Assembly: GCA_035571275.1 (NCBI GenBank)
Contig: DATMKQ010000468.1
Coordinates: 1-36,143 of the forward strand
Direction of reading: 5' to 3'
Length of the DNA: 36,143 bases
From: Trebonia sp035571275
Lineage (GTDB): Bacteria; Actinomycetota; Actinomycetes; Streptosporangiales; Streptosporangiaceae
Of this stretch, positions 28,694 through 35,998 are shown piece after piece; the stretch's first letter is position 1, and every line of letters starts with the position of its first letter. Below the pieces are notes generated by a model, which saw only the letters and a program-made list of their open reading frames with translations, searched no databases and was not told the DNA's origin. The translations under genes and the position numbers were made by a program.

Positions 28694-29977
28694 ATGAAAT
28701 CCAGTCGGATTATCCGGCTAGCGAGCGCGCTGCTGGCTCCGCTCCTGATCGCAGGGGCGACGGTCGCGTATGCGGGAGCCGCGTCCGCCGGCACAAGGCC
28801 GCATGGCCGAGTCCTGTACGTCTCGCGGTCGGCCCAGCCACAAAACCGCGATAAGTCCTGTCGTTCCGCCGCGTTCGCGACCATCCAGTCCGCGGTCGAC
28901 GCCGCCCCAGCCGGGGGAACCGTCATCGTTTGCGCGGGGACGTATCACGAGCAGGTCGTGATCTCCGAGCCGCTAACCCTCACGGGCCAGCGGGCGGTTA
29001 TCGACGAAACGGGCGTGACCCCGACGTTCCAGGTCACCTTGCCCGGGCTCGGAACCCAGACCATCTACGCGGGCGTGGTCATCGTGAGCTCCCGCGTGAC
29101 GCTGAGCGGGTTCACGATCAGGGACGCGCAGGGCGAAGGAATCCTGGCCGCGGGGCTGGGCGCGGTCATACGCCACGTCACGATCTCGCACAACGCCGTC
29201 GTGAACAACGACACTGGCAGCACCGTGCCGCCAAGCTCGCCGTATTTCCAGTGCGCAGCCGAGGGGACGGTCCCGGGCGACTGCGGTGAGGGTGTTCACT
29301 TCGCGGGTAACATCGCCGACTCGACGATCCGGGACAACCTCGTCGCCCGTAACTCTGGTGGCGTCCTGATGAGCGACGACGTCGGACCGAATCACAACAA
29401 CGTGGTCGAGGACAACGTCGTCACGGGCAACGCGTCGGACTGCGGGATCACCGTGCCTGGGCACAACCCCAACGCGCTCAACGCCGAAGGCGTGCCACAG
29501 CCCCAGGCCGCGGGCGTCTACGACAACGTCATCAGGAACAACGTGGTGACCGGCAACGGAACGACGGGCGACGGCGCCGGGGTGCTGTTCGCGAACGCCA
29601 GCGCCGGCACCGCTTCCTACAACAACCTGGTCGAGGACAACTACATCGCGGGTAACGGACTGTCCGGCGTCACGATGCACGCACACATCGTCGGTCCGGG
29701 ACAGTTCGAGGACCTGAGCGGTAACGTGATCGTCGGCAACGTCTTCGGCAAGAACAACCTTCTCGGCGACCCGCTCGACGGACCGCCCGGTCCATCGGAC
29801 ATGCGGACGACCGCGGTGCTCGTGTACTCGGGCGGCACCAAGGTCACCGTCAAGATCGCCCGCAACTACATATTCAACAACTCGATCGGCATCTGGCTGA
29901 GCAGCCCGGTCACCGCGTCCGGGCTGAGGACGAACACGTTCCGCAACGTGATCACCCCTATCTCGGCGGGTCACTGA
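28694..29977 (+). CDS. Secreted right-handed beta-helix protein
   Basis: A 427-residue exported protein. The signal peptide has KSSRIIRLASALLAPLLIAGATVAYAGAASAG with an AxA-type cleavage near residue 32. The mature part begins CRSAAFATIQSAVDAAPAGGTVIVCAGTYHEQVVIS, the standard entry of pectate-lyase/NosD-like parallel beta-helices, and continues as repeated short N-rich coils (RDNLVARNSGG, VEDNVVTGNAS, RNNVVTGNG, VEDNYIAGNGLSG). Such proteins bind or cut polysaccharides, or are surface proteins; no catalytic residues could be picked out. Two Cys pairs are likely disulfides. The ATG has GGGGGGAAGC upstream, a strong ribosome site. A strong hairpin follows the stop. Confidence 0.85.
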   Translation: MKSSRIIRLASALLAPLLIAGATVAYAGAASAGTRPHGRVLYVSRSAQPQNRDKSCRSAAFATIQSAVDAAPAGGTVIVCAGTYHEQVVISEPLTLTGQRAVIDETGVTPTFQVTLPGLGTQTIYAGVVIVSSRVTLSGFTIRDAQGEGILAAGLGAVIRHVTISHNAVVNNDTGSTVPPSSPYFQCAAEGTVPGDCGEGVHFAGNIADSTIRDNLVARNSGGVLMSDDVGPNHNNVVEDNVVTGNASDCGITVPGHNPNALNAEGVPQPQAAGVYDNVIRNNVVTGNGTTGDGAGVLFANASAGTASYNNLVEDNYIAGNGLSGVTMHAHIVGPGQFEDLSGNVIVGNVFGKNNLLGDPLDGPPGPSDMRTTAVLVYSGGTKVTVKIARNYIFNNSIGIWLSSPVTASGLRTNTFRNVITPISAGH

Positions 29978-29988
29978 CTGCGGCGGCG

Positions 29989-30017
29989 CCGGGTGCGGTC
30001 GCGCCGACCGCACCCGG
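29989..30017. terminator. Bidirectional terminator after the beta-helix gene
   Basis: A perfect 12-bp stem (CCGGGTGCGGTC at 29989-30000 and its complement at 30006-30017) with a 5-nt loop lies between two convergent genes. It has no T-run. Confidence 0.75.
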
Positions 30018-30026
30018 TGTCCGCGC

Positions 30027-30566
30027 CTAGAGCCAGCCGGCCCTGATGTTACCGGCGTCGTCCCCGTTCGGGGCGACGCCGAGTTCCCCGGCGCGAACCT
30101 TCTCCAGCATCATCTCGGCCACGCCGACGATGGCGGGAGCGATTTCACGCAGGCTCCTGGCGTCAGACGGGTCAGCCACGAGCTGGGGGACTTCGGCGCG
30201 CTCGAGTACCGCGGGCAGGTCAGCGAGTTGCCCGGCCAGCCAGGTCAGCGGGTCGGCCGACAGCTCCTTATCGAAGACGCGCGAACTGGGGTTCCACCCC
30301 TTGAACTTCGGGTGGTGATGGGTGCGGTCGAAGCTGCCGGGCTTGCCGTCCACCGACTCGAGCAGGTCGACACGCCAGATCGGCCGGCCGACCTCGATCG
30401 GCATCGCGGAGTAGATCGTTTCCTTGAGCTCGCCTCGGTCGAAGACCCGGAGTTCGAGACGGACCCCGTGCTCGGGCCCCTCCTGCCCTGGATTCGGGTT
30501 CGGGTCAAGGAAGTAAAGGTCACCGACGACGACGCCGACTCGCTCGAACACGAAAGCCTGGAGCAT
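30027..30566 (-). CDS. Protein of unknown function (179 aa)
   Basis: A cytoplasmic-looking protein I do not recognise. The first half is rich in beta strands: MLQAFVFERVGVVVGDLYFLDPNPNPGQEGPEHGVRLELRVFDRGEL..IYSAMPIEVGRPIWRVDLLESV, then a His-rich turn, DRTHHHPKFKGWNPSSRVFD. The second half is helical (DPLTWLAGQLADLPAVLERAEV, LREIAPAIVGVAEMMLEKV). The triple His could bind metal. I prefer the ATG at 30566; a start 27 nt upstream at 30593 is also in frame. It lies between convergent and parallel genes with no coupling that would hint at function. Confidence 0.6.
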   Translation of the reverse strand: MLQAFVFERVGVVVGDLYFLDPNPNPGQEGPEHGVRLELRVFDRGELKETIYSAMPIEVGRPIWRVDLLESVDGKPGSFDRTHHHPKFKGWNPSSRVFDKELSADPLTWLAGQLADLPAVLERAEVPQLVADPSDARSLREIAPAIVGVAEMMLEKVRAGELGVAPNGDDAGNIRAGWL

Positions 30567-30671
30567 GAAACCACCGTTCGGTCGCAGTCGCACGCGTTTG
30601 GCGTGCGCTTTCGAGATGGTTCCACTATCTCCCGGCTGACGCCGGAGCGTCCAGCCGGCCCTGCCGGCTGG

Positions 30672-31196
30672 CTAGCACTTCGGGGACAGGCTCACCACGG
30701 TGCCTACCTTCGACAGCGGAAGCGGCCAGCAGGTGCACTCGCCTTGGTCGGCCACGTAACCTGTCCGAGCGTTCATGACCACAGAGAAGTCCGTGTCGGG
30801 TTGGGCTGACGCCTTGTAGCCCGATGGGCTGCTGTGGTCCCAGTTGATCGCCCTGGCATGGACCTCGACGACCCAGACCAGCGTCCGCGGCGCCATCCCG
30901 GAACTGATGTCCCCTTGCGACTCGACCGGCTCGCCCTTGGCGTAGCTGGTGAGAACGAGGTGCACCTGCTCAGGGCCGGTAAAGAAGCCCGCCCCCGCTT
31001 TACCGACGAGCTGCCTGCATGCCTGAACTGCCGACATGACGCCCCGTGGCAGCGGATCGGCAGGTGCGGGGGGCCGACTCTGACCCGGGCCCCTGTTCGG
31101 ATTTTGGTTCTGGTGCTGGTTCTGGCTCTGGCCGCAGCTGCAAAGCATCAGCAGCGGGATGAAGATCATCCATATCCAGTTGGTCCGCTTATTCAC
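30672..31196 (-). CDS. Putative lipoprotein of unknown function
   Basis: A 174-residue exported protein. A basic start (NKRTNW), hydrophobic core (IWMIFIPLLMLCSCG) and a lipobox-like end (LCSC) suggest a lipid-anchored Cys. A Gln/Asn/Pro-rich spacer (QSQNQHQNQNPNRGPGQSRPP) follows, then a folded part with HLVLTSYAKGEPVESQGD, TLVWVVEVHARAIN and FSVVMNARTGYVADQGECTCWPLPL. The C-terminal domain resembles a small beta-rich secreted module; the family is not recognised. The GTG at 31196 has AGGAGG eight bases upstream; the GTG at 31205 would overlap that site. Paired Cys near the end may form a disulfide. Confidence 0.7.
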   Translation of the reverse strand: MNKRTNWIWMIFIPLLMLCSCGQSQNQHQNQNPNRGPGQSRPPAPADPLPRGVMSAVQACRQLVGKAGAGFFTGPEQVHLVLTSYAKGEPVESQGDISSGMAPRTLVWVVEVHARAINWDHSSPSGYKASAQPDTDFSVVMNARTGYVADQGECTCWPLPLSKVGTVVSLSPKC

Positions 31197-31269
31197 GGGG
31201 ACCACCTCCTGGCGTCATCGTCTTGGACGCCGGAAAGCCATGACGCGTTCCCGCGGAGACCGGAAATGC

Positions 31270-31305
31270 GTGGCCGCCGGCACCCCTGCGGGTGCCGGCG
31301 GCCAC
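31270..31305. terminator. Strong hairpin after the L,D-transpeptidase gene
   Basis: A perfect 16-bp stem (GTGGCCGCCGGCACCC at 31270-31285 and its complement at 31290-31305) with a 4-nt loop. It lies just past the L,D-transpeptidase stop on the minus strand and about 75 bp before the lipoprotein start. No T-run follows, so it may attenuate rather than end transcription. Confidence 0.75.
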
Positions 31306-31339
31306 GGATGTTGCCTTGGCTAAATTGCTCGTGTCGCGG

Positions 31340-32185
31340 TTACCACTGGTTGTAGACGAAGATCTCGGTACCCGTGCCGTTCTGGTTGATCGTTAGGTCC
31401 TTGTAGAACCACGAGGCGATGTCGTACGGGATCCGGACGCAGCCGTGCGAGACGTTGTTGACCGGTACGTTGGCGTTCGTTTCGCCATGGATCGCGTCTC
31501 CGTCGTAGTTAAAGAACGTCGGGTTGTACATCGGCCCGAGCGGCCCTTGATCCCAGCCGGATACGAAGTAGAGCGCGCGGAAGTCACCGGTCGGCGTTAT
31601 CGCGTAGTTGTTGCAGTTGCCGTCCTGGCAGAAGTAGTAGTGGCCACCACTGGAGATGTGGCTGACCAGCGCGATCTGGTGGTTCTTGTAGAAGACCAGC
31701 ACGCCCATGCCCAGGTTGACTTCGACCCTGGTCGCGTCGTGCCTTGGGAAAACAGCCTGGTAAGCGTGGGGGTGCACAAGGGCCTTCTTGGTCATCGGGC
31801 CGACGACGCCGTCCACCGACAGGTGGTTGACCTGCTGGAACGCCCAGACCGCTTCCTCAGTGTCGCTACCGAATGAACCGTCGGCCGGTCCCGGGTAGTA
31901 CTTCAGCGACGCGAGCCGCTCCTGGAGCGCCTTCACGTCCGAGCCTGACATCCCCTCCTTGAGGTTCCGCTTCGACGGTGTGTAGGCGGCGGTCGCTGCC
32001 ACCGCGGTCCGCGCCGAGGCCGCCGCTGGCTTGGCTGTTGCCGCCAGCGCCGTCCCAGGGAGGTAGCAGCCCGCCAGGACCGCGGTCGCCGCCGCCACCG
32101 TTGCTGTCGCACCGAGGCCCGCCAGCTTGCGATGCCTTGTCAGGCTGCCGCGCATCCGGTCACCCATTTCGTTCACATCCCTCAT
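31340..32185 (-). CDS. L,D-transpeptidase lipoprotein with peptidoglycan-binding domain
   Basis: A 281-residue exported lipoprotein. The signal has a basic start and a lipobox, TAVLAGC, with Cys40. Residues ~74-138 form a PG_binding_1 domain (EGMSGSDVKALQERLASLKYYPGPADGSFGSDTEEAVWAFQQVN). Residues ~150-281 are the YkuD transpeptidase domain with catalytic His233, His247 and Cys249 (AIHGETNANV, then NNVSHGCVRI). It would make 3-3 cross-links between peptidoglycan stem peptides, or attach proteins to them, at the outer face of the membrane. The start is 32185, 8 nt after a TAACAC box; an ATG at 32167 with GAGGGA upstream is a good alternative. A palindrome lies in its promoter spacer. Confidence 0.9.
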   Translation of the reverse strand: MRDVNEMGDRMRGSLTRHRKLAGLGATATVAAATAVLAGCYLPGTALAATAKPAAASARTAVAATAAYTPSKRNLKEGMSGSDVKALQERLASLKYYPGPADGSFGSDTEEAVWAFQQVNHLSVDGVVGPMTKKALVHPHAYQAVFPRHDATRVEVNLGMGVLVFYKNHQIALVSHISSGGHYYFCQDGNCNNYAITPTGDFRALYFVSGWDQGPLGPMYNPTFFNYDGDAIHGETNANVPVNNVSHGCVRIPYDIASWFYKDLTINQNGTGTEIFVYNQW

Positions 32186-32193
32186 AGCTGAAA

Positions 32194-32222
32194 GTGTTAC
32201 GTTCTGGAGACGCTCCAGCCAA
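32194..32222 (-). promoter_or_regulatory. Promoter candidate of the L,D-transpeptidase gene with palindrome
   Basis: On the minus strand TTGGCT (32222-32217) and TAACAC (32199-32194) are 17 nt apart. A palindrome, CTGGAG-ACG-CTCCAG (32204-32218), fills the spacer and could hold a regulator. TAACAC is 8 nt before the ATG at 32185. Confidence 0.4.
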
Positions 32223-32267
32223 TGCCGAGGTTGCTATATGTGGATAACGAAACGACCACGGGCATTG

Positions 32268-32750
32268 CTATTGGATCCCGGCACGGACGGAGGTGATGCG
32301 CTCGGTGTTGAAGCCGAGCCAGTGCATCCGGCCCACGTAGCGCGCGTGCTCAACCTTGATGCAGCGGTCCATGATCACCGTCACGCCGCCGTCTTCCGCG
32401 ATCTGCGCGCCCTCGGCATTGATCACGCCGAACTGGCACCACAGAGCGCCGGCGTGGATCGCGACGGCGTCTCGCGCGATCCCCGGCAGCGCATCCGGGG
32501 CGCGGAAGACGTTGACGACGTCCACCGGCGCAGGGATGTCAAGCAGGCTGGCGTAGCACCTCTCTCCGAGAATCTCCGTCTCGCGGGGATTCACGGGGAT
32601 CACGTGGTAGCCGTGCCGCTTGAGGTAGTAGCCAACGAAGTAGCTGGCCCGCAGCTCGTTAGCGGACAGGCCCACGATCGCGATCGTCTTGGCGGTGTGC
32701 AGCACGCGCTGAATCGTCAAGGGGTCCTGATAACGCGCGAGATCGGTCAT
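32268..32750 (-). CDS. CoA-binding domain protein (YccU type)
   Basis: A 160-residue protein of a single CoA-binding Rossmann domain. It shows the P-loop-like start KTIAIVGLSANELRASYFVGYYLKRHGYHVIPVNPRETEILGERCYASLLDIPAPVDVVNVFR, then VAIHAGALWCQFGVINAEGAQIAEDGGVTVIMDRCIKVEH. Such YccU-type proteins occur widely; the domain is the N-terminal module of succinyl-CoA synthetase alpha, but stand-alone forms have no settled function. The ATG at 32750 overlaps the metY stop as ATGA, so it is made from the same mRNA as metX-metY. That suggests a link with methionine or sulfur metabolism, but this is inference. Confidence 0.8.
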   Translation of the reverse strand: MTDLARYQDPLTIQRVLHTAKTIAIVGLSANELRASYFVGYYLKRHGYHVIPVNPRETEILGERCYASLLDIPAPVDVVNVFRAPDALPGIARDAVAIHAGALWCQFGVINAEGAQIAEDGGVTVIMDRCIKVEHARYVGRMHWLGFNTERITSVRAGIQ

Positions 32751-34084
32751 GTGGTGGCCACCTTCTTTCCCGCTGTCGCGGCGACGCACTTGAAACCCTG
32801 CTCCAGATCCCAGATCAGATCCTCGACCGACTCGGTGCCAACCGACAGTCGCACCGTTCCTGGCCCGACTCCCGCCGCCCGCAGTTCGTCGTCGCTCAAC
32901 TGGCGGTGCGTCGTGCTGGCGGGGTGGATGATCAGGCTCTTCGCGTCGCCGACGTTCGCCAGGTGGGACCAGAGCGTCACGCCGCGGATCAGGTTCTGCC
33001 CGCCTGCCCGGCCGTCGACGCAGTCGAACGAGAACACCGCGCCGGCCCCGCCGGGCAGGTACTTCTCGACGAGCGGCCGGTACTTGCTCCTCGGCAGGCC
33101 TGGATAAGTCACATTCGACGCCAGTTCGTGTGAGTCAAGGTACGCCGCGACCGCCGACGCGTTGACGACGTGGCGTTCCATCCGCAACGACAGCGTCTCG
33201 AGCCCTTGCAGGAAAAGGAAGGCGTTGAACGGCGAGAGTGCCGCGCCAAGGTCTCGCAGGGTCTCGGCCCGGAGCTTCATCAGGTAGCCGTATGTCCCGA
33301 ACGTCTCGTGGAACTGCAGGCCGTGATACGCCGGCGACGGATCCGCGACCACGGGAAACCGCCCGTTGGACCAGTTGAACGTTCCCGCCTCGACGACGAC
33401 CCCGCCGATGCTCGTGCCGTGCCCGCCGATGAACTTGGTCGCCGAGTGGATCACGATGTCGGCGCCCCATTCAATCGGGCGGCACAGGTACGGCGTCGCG
33501 AACGTGTTGTCCACGATCAGCGGCAGTTCGTGCTCGTGCGCGATGGCCGCCAAGGCCTCGATGTCCAGCACGTTCCCGGCGGGGTTGCCGATCGTTTCGC
33601 CGAAGAACGCCTTCGTGTTGCCGCGGACCGCCTGCCGCCACGCGTCCGGATCATCGGGGTCGACCCACGTCAGTTCCACGTTCATCTTGCGCAGCAGATG
33701 CTTGAACTGGTTCACCGTCCCGCCGTAAAGCGCGGAAGAGGAGACGACGTGGTCGCCCGGCTGGAGCAGCGTGAAGAGCGCGGCCGCCTGCGCCGCGATC
33801 CCACTCGCGAACGCCACCGCGCCGCTGCCGCCCTCGAGGTTCGCCACTCGCTCCTCGAAGACCGCGACCGTCGGGTTCATGATGCGCGAGTAGGTGTTCC
33901 CGTACTCCTGGAGGTTGAAGTATGCCGCCGCGGATTCCGGGTCCTCGAACACGTAGCTGGTCGTCTGGAAGATCGGCACCGCACGTGCGCCCGTGTTCGG
34001 GTCGGGTCGTTGCCCGGCATGCAGCTGCCGGGTCTCGAATCCGTACGCGCGGGCTTCCTCGGCATGGGACGACTGTTCGGTCAC
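32747..34084 (-). CDS. metY: O-acetylhomoserine sulfhydrylase
   Basis: A 445-residue PLP-dependent enzyme of the Cys/Met metabolism family. It keeps FETRQLHAGQRPDPNTGARAVPIFQTTSY, the PLP-phosphate region SRIMNPT and ASGIAAQAAA, VDNTFATP with Asp192, and Schiff-base Lys217 in HSATKFIGGHG. The length (~430-445) and GTSIGGVVV separate it from cystathionine synthases and gamma-lyases. It replaces the acetyl group of O-acetylhomoserine with sulfide to give homocysteine, in the cytosol. The GTG start at 34084 has GAGG upstream and lies 19 nt after the metX stop. A CoA-binding protein gene overlaps its stop. No riboswitch was seen before the operon. Confidence 0.95.
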   Translation of the reverse strand: MTEQSSHAEEARAYGFETRQLHAGQRPDPNTGARAVPIFQTTSYVFEDPESAAAYFNLQEYGNTYSRIMNPTVAVFEERVANLEGGSGAVAFASGIAAQAAALFTLLQPGDHVVSSSALYGGTVNQFKHLLRKMNVELTWVDPDDPDAWRQAVRGNTKAFFGETIGNPAGNVLDIEALAAIAHEHELPLIVDNTFATPYLCRPIEWGADIVIHSATKFIGGHGTSIGGVVVEAGTFNWSNGRFPVVADPSPAYHGLQFHETFGTYGYLMKLRAETLRDLGAALSPFNAFLFLQGLETLSLRMERHVVNASAVAAYLDSHELASNVTYPGLPRSKYRPLVEKYLPGGAGAVFSFDCVDGRAGGQNLIRGVTLWSHLANVGDAKSLIIHPASTTHRQLSDDELRAAGVGPGTVRLSVGTESVEDLIWDLEQGFKCVAATAGKKVATT

Positions 34085-34103
34085 GAAGGCCTCTTCCTCG
34101 ACT

Positions 34104-35348
34104 TCATCCGCGCGCCTGGCCCTCGGCCAGGCTCATTCGGCCTCGTGGCCCTTCGGCCAGGAACCGCCGGATTATGGGGGTCTGCCGTGCTTCCTCGAGC
34201 AGGAAGCAGTCGTGGCCGTATGGCGCCTCGATCACATGGAGCTCGACCGGCCTGCCGAGAACGCGAAGTGCGTCCTCGATCTCCGCCGACGAAGACGGCG
34301 GGTACAGCCAGTCGGAACTGAACGCTATCAGCAGCGTCCGCGCGCGGACGCCGTCGAGCGCCCGCGCGAGGGACCCGCCGCCATACTGCCGGGCGAGATC
34401 GAAATAGGTCAGCGCGCGCGACGTGTAGAGATAAGTGTTGGCGTCAAAGCGCTTGACGAACGACTCGGCCTGATGGCGCAGGTAGCTCTCGACCTGGAAC
34501 TCTGGCTCGGTGAGCGTGTAGCGGACGTCGTCGGCGAACTGGAGGCGGCGGTCGAACTTATCGGTTAGCGCCTGTGCGGACAGGTACGTGACGTGGCCGA
34601 CCATCCGCGCCACCCCCATGCCCGCGTCGGGCGCGCGGCCCGTGCCGTAGTAGTGGCCGCCTTGCCAGGCCGGGTCGCGCATGATCGCGTCGCGCGCGAT
34701 CGAGTTCCAGGCCACGCCCTGCGGCTGGAGCGCGGGCGTGCTGGCGATCGCGACGACGGCGTCGACTTGGTCGGGGAACAAGATGGCCCACTCGAACGCC
34801 TGCATCCCGCCAAGCGAGCCTCCGGCTACCGCCGCGAGCCGCTCGATGCCGAGTGCGTCCAGGAACGCGCGCTCGGTCCGCACCATGTCCGCGACAGTGA
34901 TCACCGGGAAGTCCGCCCCGTACGGCTTGCCCGTCGCCGGGTCGATCGACGATGGCCCTGTCGTCCCGCGGCAGCCGCCGAGCAGGTTCGTCGAGACGAC
35001 GAAGAAGCGGTCGGTGTCGAACGCCTTGCCGGGGCCGATCATCCCGTCCCACCAGCCGAGACTCTTACCAGCCGTGCCGTCGCGATCTTCGGCCCCGAAC
35101 CCGTCGCGCGTGCTCTCTACCAGCGGCGTCTTGGCGAAACCCGCCGCATGGGCGTCGCCGCTGAGCGCGTGGCAGACCAGGATCACGTTGTCCCGCCGCG
35201 GGGAGAGGGTGCCGTAGGTCTCGTATGCGACGCGAATTGGGTACAGTTCCCGCCCGCAGTCGAGTCGCGCCGGCTCCGGAAGGTCGAGATACTGGGTTTC
35301 GACTGTGCCGACCGAGCCGGCCGCGAGCGTCGAGGCTGGCTCTGCCAT
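34104..35348 (-). CDS. metX: Homoserine O-acetyltransferase
   Basis: A 414-residue alpha/beta-hydrolase-type transferase. The family signature is complete: LDCGRELYPIRVAYETYGTL, VCHALSGDAHAAG, WWDGMIGPGKAFDTDRFFVVSTNLLGGCRGTTGPSS, and nucleophile Ser178 in AGGSLGGMQAFEWA, with Asp346 (FSSDWLYPP) and His379 (PYGHDCFL). It acetylates homoserine from acetyl-CoA, the first step toward methionine here. I chose the ATG at 35348: it is 6 nt after TACCAT and the family consensus starts a few residues later; an in-frame start at 35396 lies in the promoter. It is the first gene of metX-metY-CoA-binding and is divergent from the OsmC gene. Confidence 0.95.
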   Translation of the reverse strand: MAEPASTLAAGSVGTVETQYLDLPEPARLDCGRELYPIRVAYETYGTLSPRRDNVILVCHALSGDAHAAGFAKTPLVESTRDGFGAEDRDGTAGKSLGWWDGMIGPGKAFDTDRFFVVSTNLLGGCRGTTGPSSIDPATGKPYGADFPVITVADMVRTERAFLDALGIERLAAVAGGSLGGMQAFEWAILFPDQVDAVVAIASTPALQPQGVAWNSIARDAIMRDPAWQGGHYYGTGRAPDAGMGVARMVGHVTYLSAQALTDKFDRRLQFADDVRYTLTEPEFQVESYLRHQAESFVKRFDANTYLYTSRALTYFDLARQYGGGSLARALDGVRARTLLIAFSSDWLYPPSSSAEIEDALRVLGRPVELHVIEAPYGHDCFLLEEARQTPIIRRFLAEGPRGRMSLAEGQARG

Positions 35349-35354
35349 GGGGCT

Positions 35355-35386
35355 ATGGTAGCGCCCCCAGGTCAGTGTATTGTCAA
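35355..35386 (-). promoter_or_regulatory. Promoter candidate of metX
   Basis: On the minus strand a perfect TTGACA (35386-35381) and TACCAT (35360-35355) are 20 nt apart; the ATG at 35348 is 6 nt after the -10 box. The spacing is longer than ideal. No riboswitch-like fold is visible in the 87-bp gap to the OsmC gene. Confidence 0.4.
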
Positions 35387-35435
35387 TCAGATCCATAGGG
35401 AATCTGGGGACGTGAGCGGAAGGGCATTACTCGAT

Positions 35436-35987
35436 ATGACTACGGTTGCCGACAACGGCGTCAACGTGCAGGCACTGCTGGATGCGAGGGAAGTGCTGAA
35501 GGGCGCGCCAGAGGCCGCCCAGTTCACCTGGCGGGCGTCAGCCAAGTGGCAGAACGGCGTGCACAGCACGGTCAAGGTCCAGAGCTACTTCGGCCTCGGG
35601 CAGGAGCATGACCACAAGGCGGAGTCGGTCTTCGAGGCCGACCACCCCGAGGTCTTCGCCGCGACAGACAACGGCATCACACCGATCGAGTACCTGCTCG
35701 TCGGCCTGGCGAGCTGCCTCAGCGCTGGGGTGGCGTCCGTGGCGCAGAACCGCGGCATCCAGCTGCACTCGGTAGAGGCGACCGTGGAGGGCAACCACGA
35801 CATCCGCGGCATTCTCGGCGCCGACACCGATGTGCGCAACGGCTACAACGACATCAAGGTGACGTTCCACATCGACGCGGACGCGTCCCGGGAGGACATC
35901 GAGGCGCTCGTGGCCCAGTCGCAGAAGCGCTCCGCCGTCTTCGACGCCCTCACCAACCCGACCGACGTCACCGTCGAAGTCGCCTGA
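35436..35987 (+). CDS. OsmC-family protein
   Basis: A 183-residue OsmC/Ohr-fold protein. It opens TTVADNGVNVQALLDAREVLKGAPEAAQFTWRASAKWQNGVHSTVKVQSYFGLGQEHDH, then has FAATDNGITPIEYLLVGLASCLSAGVASVAQNRGI, with the helix Cys of the peroxidase site in SC, and a second strand region DIKVTFHIDADASREDIEALVAQSQKRSAVFDAL. The second redox Cys of OsmC is not obvious, and the C-terminal part has none, so it may not be an active hydroperoxidase. The likely start is the ATG at 35436; a GTG at 35412 is an alternative. It is followed at once by a flavoprotein gene with which it may be co-transcribed. Confidence 0.85.
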   Translation: MTTVADNGVNVQALLDAREVLKGAPEAAQFTWRASAKWQNGVHSTVKVQSYFGLGQEHDHKAESVFEADHPEVFAATDNGITPIEYLLVGLASCLSAGVASVAQNRGIQLHSVEATVEGNHDIRGILGADTDVRNGYNDIKVTFHIDADASREDIEALVAQSQKRSAVFDALTNPTDVTVEVA

Positions 35988-35998
35988 GGAGACCGGCC

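Noticed and set aside
35349..35435. SAM riboswitch upstream of metX
   Set aside because: The divergent gap is only 87 bp, the metX start appears leaderless, and none of the conserved SAM-I/IV helices could be traced.
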